Below, one piece after another: positions 10,571 to 20,733 of a stretch of DNA of 27,966 bases; position 1 is the first letter of the stretch; each line of letters opens with the position of its first letter. The position numbers and the translations under genes were made by a program. This stretch comes from Welwitschia mirabilis (Eukaryota > Gnetophyta > Gnetopsida > Welwitschiales). Under the pieces are notes generated by a model, which made no database searches, had not been told where the DNA came from, and saw only the letters and a program-made list of their open reading frames with translations. The stretch is from NCBI GenBank assembly GCA_051453625.1, contig JBOZIK010000001.1, positions 28,632,016 through 28,659,981 on the forward strand. Reading direction: 5' to 3'.

Positions 10571-10869
10571 ATTTTAATATTTACTATGAAATATAACTCC
10601 ATTATTTATCATGAATCTAAAAACCTTGGCTCTAAATGTCTTTCTAAATGATATTAAGCCATTATTTGAGAGGGATTCATTAGTTAGGTAAATATGGATG
10701 GGCTCCTACTAGAGGTTATCTAGATATTTTGGAAAAATAGTAGGAAAAGGAAGAGCCTCATTTAGCTAAGATTATTTTTCTATAAGAGTTATTAGGAGGT
10801 CTCTCATTAGGTCCATCCCTCTAACTAGATTTTTAGATAAGAGATGGATGTTATAGTATTACAGCTTTG

Positions 10870-11240
10870 AGATCTACTTTGATCATTTTAAATTTGAATT
10901 TTTTCCTTCTAATAAAATCTTCACCATGGGTTTACTAACTATTTCCTTTACCTAAGATTTTAGAATATAGTATCTAAACTACTTTCATACCTTGATGAGA
11001 GAAAAAGCATCCTTCTTCATGTAGTGATAAGAGACATCCATGTCTTGAAATGATTTACTCATGAATAATATTAGGCATGTTTTTGTAAGGATTGCTATAG
11101 TGGTGGTTTCTAAAATCCAAGAAGGAATGAATAATTCTTTTCAAAAGTTATTGCTCACTACTAACGTGTTCTTAATTAATTCAAGTGCCTTCTTATCTTT
11201 TGGAGGTTAAACGAATAATGCATTATTTTTTAGTAATGAC
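10870..11240 (-). pseudogene. Gypsy RNase H domain remnant
   Basis: The minus strand shows NNALFV.PPKDKKALELI (about 11180-11235), the tether before RNase H. MSKSFQDMDVSYHYMKKDAF follows at 10991-11065 and then FRYYILKS, matching the ...SRSLxDAExxYxxxEKEALALVxAxxxFRxYLLG core of gypsy RNase H. The conserved Glu of the EKxA block has become Lys (MKKDAF), so the catalytic set is damaged as well as interrupted. Confidence 0.75.
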
Positions 11241-11499
11241 ATCATGAAAATCATTATCTCTAAAAAGACCTGACATGAATCATCAAACAAAGTTTATATT
11301 CTCTAATAAAGATCAAATAATTTTAAGAAATCTAACAAAGGGATCTTTTGGATGAATTGTACGTGTTTTGGATCTACAATCATGCCTTCATCTAAGATGA
11401 GGTATTTGAGAACCCTTCCTAAGATGACAATAATAATAGTTATTTATGGTTTGAAATATACTTAGAACTACCTAAAATGTAAAAAAAAAAATATTTTTG

Positions 11500-12260
11500 G
11501 AATTTTGCATATCATCTCACTTATCTATGTAAATTATAATGTCATCTAAACAAACAACTATACATTTCCCAATTCATCGCACATGTGCTCTATAATCTCT
11601 ATAACGTAAATCTAAAATTTATCAAGTTAAAGGCCATTTATTTATTAGTGTAGATGCCCTATTTATGGAAAAAGCCATTTTCATTTAGTCTAGGGTGGAT
11701 ACCTATATGTAATTATAACTAGAGAAGCCATCAAAGAACAAAAACATTTTCACATCTTGTAACTTCTCTAGTATTTCATTAAATGTTGGAATGTGATAGG
11801 AGTTCTTAATAGAGGATTTATTTAGATAATGAAAGTTCATACACAAATCAATCTCTTTATTCTTCTTCCTAACTAAAATGAGGTTGAATATCCACATGGT
11901 AAGCCTAATTGGGTAAATGATATTTGACTATAAAAACATTTTGACTTCTTTCTTTATTAGTAGCTTCAACATAAGGTTTACCCTCTTTCTCCTATGTCCA
12001 AATGGCTTTATGATGTCCTTAAGGGGAGATGGTATTAATAACTATTCAAGGATAAAACCCCTTAATTTCTTATATGATAAAGTAAAGAAATCTTTAAACT
12101 CATGATAGAGTAAGAGGATTACGTACCTTCGCTAAGTAAAACATGATTTTCCAATCTTAATAATCTTAGGTTCATTTGATAAACCTAGGTTGACCTTTTC
12201 TACTTCCTCATTTATGTAGTACCATGGGGAAATAAGCTTTATTTCTAAGCTGAAGGAATT
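11500..12260 (-). pseudogene. Gypsy reverse transcriptase remnant
   Basis: The longest surviving frame, 64 codons at 11703-11897, reads WIFNLILVRKKNKEIDLCMN, then FHYLNKSSIKNSYHIP, then FLFFDGFSSYNYI. This is the RT finger/palm segment with the first catalytic Asp in FFDGFSSYN. Upstream, TIKxEVxKLL-like sequence (LLIKKEVKMFF) and EFKDFFTLSYKKL form the usual lead-in. Downstream, after a stop, KMAFSIN is followed by CLDDIIIYIDK, with the Leu-Asp-Asp catalytic pair encoded at 11541-11549. RT would copy the element's RNA into cDNA; this copy cannot. It is the best-kept part of the element and suitable for lineage placement. Confidence 0.85.
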
Positions 12261-13555
12261 ATCTAGTTAGATGAAGTCTCTTAAAATCTTATTATTATGA
12301 AGTTGAGTCATGCCATCCTTGGTGAAGTATCCACCATTACCTAAGTCTCCTATATTATTTAGTATTTTTTTTTTAAGTTCAGCTTTATTATTCATGAATC
12401 TATAAATATTCTCATATCCTTTAAATACTTGAAAAACAATGATGTTATCTAGAATGGATCTCTTTAAAAGGTTATAAATCTAGAGTTCCTCAACCTCGGA
12501 TCATTAATAAGGGCTCCTCTTATGGTTTAAACTACTATCTTATTTAGTAATGAATTATTTCCTCATGAAAGTTGAATAAGATACCACTCTTTAACATGGT
12601 TTAATAGATTAAAACTCTAATGTTGTACGTCTTTAGCATAGGCTTTTGAGTTTGATATTTTTTCCTTAACATGATTAATTACAACTTTAGAATCCTCAAA
12701 GATGTAATCTTTTCTTACCTTCTTCAAAACTACATGCATTAGTACCTAGACTAAGTCATTATACTTAGTCATGTTATTTGATGTTGGGAATTTAATTTGG
12801 CAAGAGTTTTAAGTGAAATGTCATTTTGGGTACTAAAGAATTATAAATATGTTTCTACATAACATATTTATGAACACATTAAAGAATATATACCAAGTCT
12901 CTTGAGTTAATGCAGTTGATAGGAATTTTGAATCTACTTTAGATTCTGGTATTACTTTTTGATTTTATATAAGAAGATCATAATACTAGAGTTTCTAATG
13001 GATTGTTTAGATTAGTCTCCTTGTTATCATAAGTAGTAATATTATTCTTTGAGTAGTGCTCCCTTTCATTATAAATCTAATTAGGAACTCCTTTTTAAAA
13101 TAAGTAAATATTTGCGTAGTTTAAAAATATGTATTTATTGAGAGAATATTCTTGGCTCTAATTCATCAAGGCATCATATATATCTAGGATTTTAACATTG
13201 TAAAAGTTTATAATACTTAGATGTACTTTAATATTTGTTAGAATTACCTATAATTTGAACATTGTTAAGTTAAGGTATACAACTAATGTCTTACATTCTT
13301 ATAGGATCAAGTCTAGTTTCTTGATTAGTTATGAAGAAAGAAAGTTAGCAGAGACTCTGGGGTTTATCAACTAGTTGTGGACATTATTCCTCAATTTACA
13401 TAATGTAAGGAGAAAGAAGGTATCCTTGTATTCAGGGTGAATATAGTGACCTTTCCTACTACTTCTATTACATTCATTTCTAGGAATGAAACTTCTATTC
13501 TTTATACATTAGTGAACATGTAGGCATCTATAATATTATTTTGTTAATATTTACT

Positions 13556-13864
13556 TACTTGAAGGACTTCCAAGATGGATACATTAAATTTGATTTTTTT
13601 TAAATCTTATACCATGTCATATGATGAAATGATTTTCTTTTTTTTCTCTTTTACCCATTTTGATGGATTTTTTATCAAAACTAAAGGTAGGTACCTTTCA
13701 TCTTTAGAAGGTGGTAGAGGATCATTTGAAGAAATATAATTTTGAAGAAATGAATTCTTATTAGGAGGAATAGACATAGTGAATAGATCTTTTCCCTTTA
13801 ATTTTAAATTCTTACTGGTTTCCTTACTAGATTTGAGTCCCATACCATCTCTATTTGTAGCCAC
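13556..13864 (-). pseudogene. Gypsy gag/protease linker fragment
   Basis: An 85-codon minus-strand frame (13607-13864) begins MATNRDGMGLKSSKETS and ends SSYDMV. Past a single stop the same frame continues DLKKIKFNVSILEVLQV to about 13556. The YD.V.DLKK...NISI.E.L pattern is a conserved stretch just ahead of protease in this group of plant gypsy elements. The protein is interrupted only about 60 bases upstream by the nested element at 13930, so gag sequence would be expected beyond its far end, above 20733. Confidence 0.6.
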
Positions 13865-13924
13865 AATGCCTCTAGTACAAATGGAGATCTAATAAGCTAT
13901 TATATCTTCTATGGGATTATTAGG

Positions 13925-13929
13925 CTTGT
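13925..13929 (+). repeat. Target-site duplication CTTGT, low-coordinate copy
   Basis: CTTGT directly precedes TGTGAAAAATAAAAAATTC, the low end of the nested LTR element. It matches CTTGT at 20729-20733. Confidence 0.6.
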
Positions 13930-15362
13930 TGTGAAAAATAAAAAATTCTATAGTTGAAATATTTTAAACTAAATGCTTGGAAAATGAAATAACCCAAAAG
14001 TTCTATGGTTGAAAATTCTTATAAGCTTGAAGCTATAATACCAAAATGTAATGCCCCAAAATCTGAAAAATTCAAACTTGCTCTGGTATCCAAATTATAA
14101 AACCACCCTATATAATTAATTCTAAAGATAAAGAATTAATATTAGTCTAAAGATAAATTGTATAAGATATAATTTAATTTGATCATTAAATAAAATTACT
14201 TAACTTATTTAGTCTATTTTACGTTACTCATTCATTAAATGGTAGTAGTAACTTAAAATGTTTTAAAATGATATAATACAGCATTGTTTTTGATTAAAAA
14301 CACCCCATTTTTACCCTAAAGGGCATGGATTAAACTCAAATCCATGAAATGATGTTTAGGAAGTTACATTATAGCCTTTTTTTTTAAAAACATAAGGATT
14401 CAAAATAATAACAGAAATGTTAGAAAATGATAAAATGGAGTACATTTTTGACTGGAAACACCTAGGTTTTATTCCAAAAGGGTATGGATTAAGCTTATTT
14501 TGATACAAATACTATTTAAAAGTTATGTTTTAAGACCTTTAACCTTTTATTGAACAAAAAAATGGTTGATGATTTTGATAAGGAGAAGAATACATTTCTT
14601 GAGAAGGAATAATCGACTAATGCACAAGAGAAAGAAAAACACTGAGATGAGAAGGCATAAAAGAAAGGAAGATACTATGCAAAGAAGATCACATTATAGA
14701 AGATAACTACATCTGAGATTTTACAGAGAAGGCACATAAGCAAAAATGCAATAAAAGTAGCTGAGAGAAATATAGAGGTTAGGGAGAAATTTAATCATGT
14801 AAAAGGAAGTAAAAGGACACATACAGAATTGTAAGAAATCAATCGTGTATTACTGAAAATCATTATAATATGATGGCAGTTATATTTTAAAAGAGCTGTT
14901 TCTTTTATTTAATAGGTGCCTTCTTGATGTAACAGTACAAGAACAAATGGTAGAAGGAAAGGTCGTCGTTACGATACTATAACCTCTCTTTTTCTTTTAC
15001 TTCTTCTTTTATTATGTAAAATAAATATCTAAAAAAATACATTAAGAAAAAATATAATAGATGCATGCTTTATTAACTTAAAAAATCACCACTTAAGGCT
15101 TAAATACAATAATAATTTTAAATGCAACGTTAGAAGAAAAACAAGCAATAACAATCTTCTAGGAGTTATAGAAATGCTCAAGTAATTATTTTTAGAAATA
15201 AAAAAATTCCATAGTAGACACCAAGCTTAAAATCCTTTTGCCTCATTTATCAAAGCATTTCCTACAAAACAGGCATGGTATGAGAACTATACCTCGACAA
15301 TTCCCAGTATGGTTCATGACAAGGTTTAAGGTAAGTGGGTTTTTAAAAATAAGAAAGAATCC
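13930..15362 (-). repeat. LTR copy 1 (3' LTR end of nested element), cut by scaffold gap
   Basis: It aligns with 18102-19556 of the 5' LTR from its low end, including TGTAATGCCCCAAAAT at 14047, up to AAGAAAGAATCC just before the N gap. By eye it is closer to the 5' LTR than to the neighbouring copy at 15463. An internal duplication of about 159 bp starts near 14258 and 14417. It has no recognised coding capacity. Confidence 0.8.
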
Positions 15363-15462
15363 NNNNNNNNNNNNNNNNNNNNNNNNNNNNNNNNNNNNNN
15401 NNNNNNNNNNNNNNNNNNNNNNNNNNNNNNNNNNNNNNNNNNNNNNNNNNNNNNNNNNNNNN
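15363..15462. other. Assembly gap, exactly 100 N
   Basis: A run of 100 N, the conventional length for a gap of unknown size. It lies inside LTR sequence. The left side stops about 1.43 kb into an LTR, while the right side begins about 0.5 kb into another copy. The reading frame spanning it (15238-15474) is meaningless. Confidence 0.98.
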
Positions 15463-17538
15463 TTTTACCCATAAAGTGTATGGATTAAGCTTATTTTTAT
15501 AAAAATACTATTTAATAGTTATGTTTTGAGATCTTTAAACTTTTATCAAACAAAAAGATTGTTGCTGATTCCGATAGGGAGAAGAATATGTTTCTTGAGG
15601 AAGGATAACCAGCTGATGCATAAGAGAAAGGAAAACACTGAGATGAGAAGGCATAAAAGAGAGGAAGATAATGTTCAAACAAGATTACATTGCATAAGGT
15701 AACCACATCTAAGGTTTTACAGAGAAGGCACATAAGCCAAAATGCAATAAAAGTGATTAAGAGAAATATAAAGGTTAGAAAGAGATTTGACCATGCATAA
15801 GGGAGGAAAAAGACACACACAGGCTTGTAAGGAAATCAATCCTGCATTGCTAAAAATCATTATAATATGATGGCAATTAAATTTTAAATGAGTCATTTCT
15901 TTTATTTAATAGGTGCCTTCTTAATGTAACAGTAAAAGAACAAACGGTAGAGAGAAAGGTCATCGTTACAATTTTATAACATCTCTTTTTCTTTTACTTC
16001 TTTTGCAAAATAAATATCTAAGAAAATGCATTAAGAAAAAATTTAATAGATGCATGCTTTATTAACTTAAAAATAAGATAGCACTATTATGCAAGAACTA
16101 ATATTTCTTCATTAATGAAATATCACCTCTTAAGGCTTAAATACAATAATAATTTCAAATGCATAGTTACAAGAAAAATAATCAATAACAATCTTTCAGG
16201 AGTTACAGAAATGCTCAAGTACTTATTTTTTAAAAATGAGAGAATTCCATAATAAACACCAAGCTTAAAATTCTTCTGCCTCATTCATCAAAGCTTTTCC
16301 TACAAAATAGGCATAGTGTGCAAAATGTACCTCCACAGTTCCCAGTGTGGTCCATGGCAAGGCTTAATATAAGGGGATTTTTAAGAATAAGAAAGAATCC
16401 ATAAAAAAATATTAGATGATTAAAACCTCAAATCAACACAAAAATCAAGGTAAAATATCCAAGTCTCACAAAAAATTTTAATGAATAGTATGCCCTGTCA
16501 GAAGGGTGTCAATTATCCATTGTCTACTAGATCATTCCTATGATCAATAGGAATCCCTCAGGTGGGTTAACCCCCTAAAGCCACATGTATTATGCAACAG
16601 TTAGATGGATAACTACCTAAATTTGATAGCCACTCCTATGGCTAGTAGGAGCCCTTCAAGTGACCTAGCCTCTAAAGCCATATGATTTGGTCACAATAAG
16701 CTTTAAACATCGAATATGAATTATAGTGAGAATATGCATAAGAAAAGATTTACTTTAAACTCATAAATAATGCAGGATTCAATTAAAAGATAAAGGAATT
16801 ACATGAACCAAACAAGAGATTAACAATTACCATAAAACCATATAAAAGTAGACCATAAAACCATATAAGAATGAAATGGAAGACCAAAAACATATACAAT
16901 AATTAATGAAAACCATAGAACCATATCGATTTTTGAGAAGAATTCAAGATCTTAAGAAGGTTGCAAGGCTTTAAAGCTTTCCCAGGTTCTAAGACTCAGT
17001 AGCAAGGTTCTCCACAAATGAGAGTAAGGGAAAAGAAGAAGGAGGGTTCTATTTATAATTAAGGTTTGGTGAAATATGAAGAGTCATAAGCATATAAGGA
17101 CAAACATCATAAATGAGGGCAGTTATAAGGTGGTGAAAATTGGTGAATATTCTATGCATATAAAAACAAAACATCATGAATGTGGATGGTTATATGGTGG
17201 GGATTTCCATTATCCAGAAAATAATAAATAATAATTAAGCTTAACAACAATGAGATATTAGCAATAATTAAAACATTCCATAAATATAATAGCAGCTTCA
17301 TTGATAAATAAAATAATAACTCTACACATTAAGAATCCTTTAATCATAATAATTTCAAATTCAAATCCATAATTCATTGACAGTTTTCAAAATGAGCAAT
17401 TGAATGAATAAGCCAAAGCATAAAATAATGATCATAAAACTATTAGTAATAAGAAAAACATACAAGATTTAGAATGAAGTATTAACTTTAAAATATTTTA
17501 AAATTAAGTATTAATTATATGAAATTTGGGACATCGTA
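15463..17538 (-). repeat. LTR copy 2, divergent, adjoining the polypurine tract
   Basis: It aligns with about 18615-20728 of the 5' LTR and ends at GGGACATCGTA next to the polypurine tract, as a 3' LTR start should. About 0.93 kb of it (15463-16398) repeats sequence also present in copy 1, but with more differences than copy 1 shows from the 5' LTR. It keeps an intact minus-strand TATA box. Short internal repeats include a 23-bp ACCATAAAACCATATA unit at 16829-16873. The minus-strand frame 15512-15820 is a low-stop chance frame shared with the other copies. Confidence 0.8.
17048..17057 (-). promoter_or_regulatory. TATA box in LTR copy 2
   Basis: The + strand TCTATTTATA reads TATAAATAGA on the minus strand, a textbook plant TATA box about 480 bases into the LTR. 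The matching site in the 5' LTR (20225-20234) reads TACAAATAGA, with one substitution. Copy 1 does not reach this point because of the gap. Confidence 0.6.
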
Positions 17539-17553
17539 CTTCTCCACCTCTTT
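17539..17553 (-). promoter_or_regulatory. Polypurine tract of the nested element
   Basis: The minus strand reads AAAGAGGTGGAGAAG directly before the LTR start. It primes plus-strand DNA synthesis in LTR elements. The codons just before it spell FENKTS, a stop, then RGGE, a common ending of chromovirus pol genes. Confidence 0.7.
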
Positions 17554-18033
17554 AAGAGGTTTTATTCTCAAAACTAGAAATTGGTAAAATATTTTATTTT
17601 TTAAGATTACTCTATATTTACTTATTTTCATGATAAAGTTGCTCCCTTAACAAGTTGTAGGTAATAAAAATAAATAATTCTAATGCATTTTACATATAAA
17701 TCAATCATACTTCTATATTTGTCATCTTGTTAACACCTTGAAAGTTATAGGATCCATTCTCTTAACTTGCATTATCATTTTCTTAATGAAGTTGCCATCT
17801 TTCTTACCATTGCTTGCTCATGAGCTTCACCCACTAAGTTGTTAACTAGCATTGGATCTTCAGTTTGGGTGGTTCATTGCCCTTCTTAAAGCCATACCAT
17901 TCATGTGGAAATCAACTACACATATCGTAAAGCCAACAATAGTTACACCTAGTGATAGCATCAACTTAACAATGGTTACACTAGTGAATTCATCAACTTA
18001 ATCATAGTTGTTCCCAGTAAATTCGAAACCTAG
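17554..18033 (-). other. Short internal region of the nested element
   Basis: About 480 bases lie between the polypurine tract and the primer-binding site. No intact frame is present. Weak minus-strand hints include KRMDPITFKV, which could be the RMNPPTF-type start of a chromovirus gag, and NNLVGEAHEQAM. The + strand has a near-duplicate pair around 17938-17995 (AACAATAGTTACACCTAGTG and AACAATGGTTACACTAGTG). Confidence 0.5.
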
Positions 18034-18045
18034 GCTCTGATACCA
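18034..18045 (-). promoter_or_regulatory. Primer-binding site for initiator-Met tRNA
   Basis: The + strand GCTCTGATACCA reads TGGTATCAGAGC on the minus strand, the classic plant LTR primer-binding site. It is unmutated and three bases from the LTR end at 18049, where TG begins TGTAACATCC. It sets the orientation of the element and the low limit of the 5' LTR. Confidence 0.85.
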
Positions 18046-18250
18046 AAATGTAACATCCTCATTTTCACATTTGCAAATGTTATGTAACTATGATATCAAA
18101 ATGTAATGGCCTAAAATTTTATAGTCAAAAAATCTCCATAAACTTTAACTCCCTAATACTAAAATGAAATTTCAAAAAGTTCTATGGTTGAAACTTCTCA
18201 TAAACTTAAAACTATAATACCAAAATGTAATGCCCCAAAATCCGACAGTT
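18034..18250 (-). repeat. Tandem LTR-end / primer-binding-site units (about 50-75 bp)
   Basis: Four successive units begin with a variant of CTCTGATACCAAAATGTAA: 18036 CTCTGATACCAAAATGTAAC, 18089 CTATGATATCAAAATGTAAT, about 18162 CCTAATACTAAAATGAAAT and 18212 CTATAATACCAAAATGTAAT. Several are followed by AAAATTnTATAGTTGAAA. Each looks like an LTR terminus joined to a primer-binding site. LTR copy 1 carries at least two of the same units at 13930-14060. Confidence 0.75.
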
Positions 18251-20728
18251 GAAAAATTCAAACTCACTCTGGTATTTAGATTATAAAACCCCTCTATATA
18301 ATTAAATATAAAGCTAAAGACTTAATATTAGTCTAATAAAATTATATAATATGCAATTTAATGTAATCATACTCATTCATCAAATGGCATTAGCAACTTA
18401 AAATGTTTAAAAATGATAAAATAGAGTTTTTTTTTACTAGAAACATGTCTTTTTTATCCTAAAGTATGTGGATTAAACTCAAATCCATAAAATGACATTT
18501 AGGAAGTTACATTCAAGCCTTTTTTTACATTTTTGAAAACATAAGAATTCAAAATACTAACAGATATGTTAGAAAATGATAAAAGAGATTACATTTTTTA
18601 CTAGAAACATCTAGGTTTTAACCTAAAGGGTATGGATTAAGCTAATTGTGATAAAAATACCATTTAAAGGTTATGTTTTAAGACCTTTAACCTTTTATTG
18701 AACAAAAAGATAGTTGTTGATTCTGACAAGGAGAATAATATATTTCTTGAGAAGGAATGATCGGCTAATGCACAAGAGAAAGAAAACAATTGAAATGAGA
18801 AGGCATAAAAGAGAGGATGATAATATGCAAATAAGATCATATTGCAAAAGATAACTACATATGAGAGTTTATAGAGTAGGCACATAAGCAAAAAATGCAA
18901 TAAAAGCAGCTGAGAGAAATATAGAGGTTAGGGAGAAATTTGACCACATGAAAGGGAGGAAAAGGATACATGAAAGCTTGCAAGATATCAATTGTGCATT
19001 ACTGAAAATCATTATAATACAATGGCAGTTACATTTTAAATGAGCTATTTCTTTTATTTAATGAGTGCCTTCTTGATGTAATAGTACAAGAACAAACGGT
19101 AGAAGGAAAGATCGTCATTATGATTCTATAACCTCTTTTTTTGTTTTACTTCTTCTTTTATTATGAAAAATAAATATCTAAAAAAACATTAAGAAAAAAT
19201 CTAATAGATGCATTCTTTATTAACTTAAAAAATGAAATCGCACTATTATACAAGAACTAATATTTCTTCATCAATGAAACATTACCACTTAAGGCTTAAA
19301 TACAATAATAATTTCAAATGCAAGGTTACAAGGAAAACAATCAATAACAACCTTCCATAAGTTACAAAAATGCTCAAGCAATTATTTTTAAAAATGAGAA
19401 AATTCCATTGTAGACACCAAGCTTAAAAGCCTTCTACCTCATTCATCAAAGCTTTTCCTGCAAAGTAGGCATGGTATGAGAAATTGACCTCCATAGTTTC
19501 CAGTATGGTTCATGGCAAGGCTTAAAATAAGAGGGTTTTCAAGAACAAGAAAAAATTCAAAAAAAAAAAATCATATGACTAAGACTTCAAATCAACACAA
19601 AAATCGAGGTAAAATATCCAAGTCTCATGAAAAAGTTCAATGAATAGTATGCCCCATCAGAGGACTGTCAATTATCCATTATCTACTGGATCATTACTAT
19701 GGCTAAAAGAAACCCCTCAGGTGGAATAACCCCCTAAAGCCACATGTATTATGCAATAGGTAGACAGATAACCATCCAAATACTAACAACCACTCTTATG
19801 GCCAGTAGGAGTCCTTCAAGTGGTATAGCCCCTAAAGCTTTATGATTTGGTTACAACCAGCTTTAAACTTTGGATATGAATCATAGTGAGTATATGGATA
19901 AGAAAATATTACTTCAAACTCATAAATAATGTAGGATTCAATTAGAAGATACAAGAAATAGAAGGAATTGCATGAACAAAATAAGAGATTAACAATTACC
20001 ATAAAAGTATACAAGAGATAAAAGTAGGCCATAAAACCATATAAGAATGAAATGGAAGACCAAAAGACCATACAAGAATTAATGAAAACCATAGAACCAT
20101 ACCAATTTTTGAGAAGAATTTAAGATCTCAAGAATATTGTAAGGCTTCAAAGCTTTCCTAGGCTCCAAGACTCAGTAGCAATGATTCTCCACGAATGAAA
20201 GTAAGGGAAAATAAGAAGGAGGCTTCTATTTGTAATTAAGGTTTGGTGGAATATGAAGAGTCATGAGCATATAAGGACAAACATGATAAATAAGGGCAAT
20301 TATAAGGTGGCAAAAGTTGGCAAAGATTATATGCATGTAAAGACAAAACATCATGAGTGAGGGTAATTATACGGTGGGGATTTTCTTTACCTTGCTAGGA
20401 CATCAGGAAAATAATAAAAAACAATTAATCTTAACAATAATGAGATATTAGCAGTAATTGAAACATTTCATAAACATGATAGCAATTTCAATAATAAATA
20501 AAATACTAACTCTACACATTAATCATCCTTTAGTTATAATAATTTTAAATTCAAATCCATAACTCATTGACAGTTTTCACAATGAGTAATTAAATGAATA
20601 AGTCAAAGCACAAAATAATAATTATAAAATTATTAGTAATAAGAAAAACATACAAGATTTAGAATGAAGTATTAACTTTAAAATATTTTGAACTTAAGTA
20701 TTAATTGTATGAAATTTTGGGTGTAACA
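18049..20728 (-). repeat. LTR copy 3 (complete 5' LTR of nested element, about 2.68 kb)
   Basis: The LTR is bounded by the primer-binding site on the low side and by GTGTAACA plus CTTGT on the high side. TGTAATGCCCCAAAAT near the low end and ATTTTGGGTGTAACA at the high end form imperfect terminal inverted repeats. An internal 163-bp duplication starts near 18403 and 18566. The frames at 18664-18900 and 19832-20092 (minus strand) recur only because the LTRs are homologous and look non-coding. The TATA box is mutated. Confidence 0.85.
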
Positions 20729-20733
20729 CTTGT
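20729..20733 (+). repeat. Target-site duplication CTTGT, high-coordinate copy
   Basis: CTTGT follows the LTR end GTGTAACA and matches 13925-13929. Five bases is the usual duplication length for LTR retrotransposons. Confidence 0.6.

Larger units (their letters stand above)
9380..13864 (-). pseudogene. Degenerate Ty3/gypsy pol (protease linker, RT, RNase H, integrase)
   Basis: Reading the minus strand from high to low coordinates, fragments in several frames give the order of a gypsy pol. A gag/protease linker is at 13556-13864. An RT lead-in, EEVEKVNLGL then EFKDFFTLSYKKL, is at 12064-12211. RT is at 11500-11930, the linker GRVLKYLILDEGMIVDP at 11340-11423 and RNase H at about 10870-11240. 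The integrase zinc finger is near 10400-10570, the end of the integrase core (NPYYLAYG) is at 9789-9835, and the C-terminal domain is at 9411-9504. Integrase after RNase H defines Ty3/gypsy. Many stops and frameshifts make it inactive. The protease active-site triad was not found. The domain order is seen in the sequence; the lineage call is inferred from the RT motif. Confidence 0.85.
13930..20728 (-). mobile_element. Nested non-autonomous LTR retrotransposon with very short internal region
   Basis: The ends read TGTGAAAA (low) and GTGTAACA (high), giving the TG...CA termini, and both are flanked by CTTGT. On the minus strand the order is 5' LTR (20728 to 18049), an initiator-Met primer-binding site (18034-18045), about 0.5 kb of internal DNA, a polypurine tract (17539-17553), and 3' LTR sequence. 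The internal region encodes at most traces, such as FENKTS and RGGE just before the polypurine tract, like the tail of a chromovirus pol. With no RT or integrase it must have moved using another element's enzymes. The 3' side contains two LTR copies and a scaffold gap, so it is not a simple two-LTR element. Confidence 0.75.

Noticed and set aside
15238-15474. 78-codon frame across the first N gap
   Set aside because: Mostly unknown bases; the flanks are LTR sequence.
15512-15820. 102-codon minus-strand frame with homologue at 18664-18900
   Set aside because: Both lie at the same place in homologous LTR copies, are Phe/Leu/Ser-rich and start at different positions. Shared ancestry of the LTRs explains the similarity.
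19832-20092. 86-codon Tyr/Phe-rich minus-strand frame, possible membrane protein
   Set aside because: It lies wholly inside LTR copy 3 and is not preserved in copy 2.
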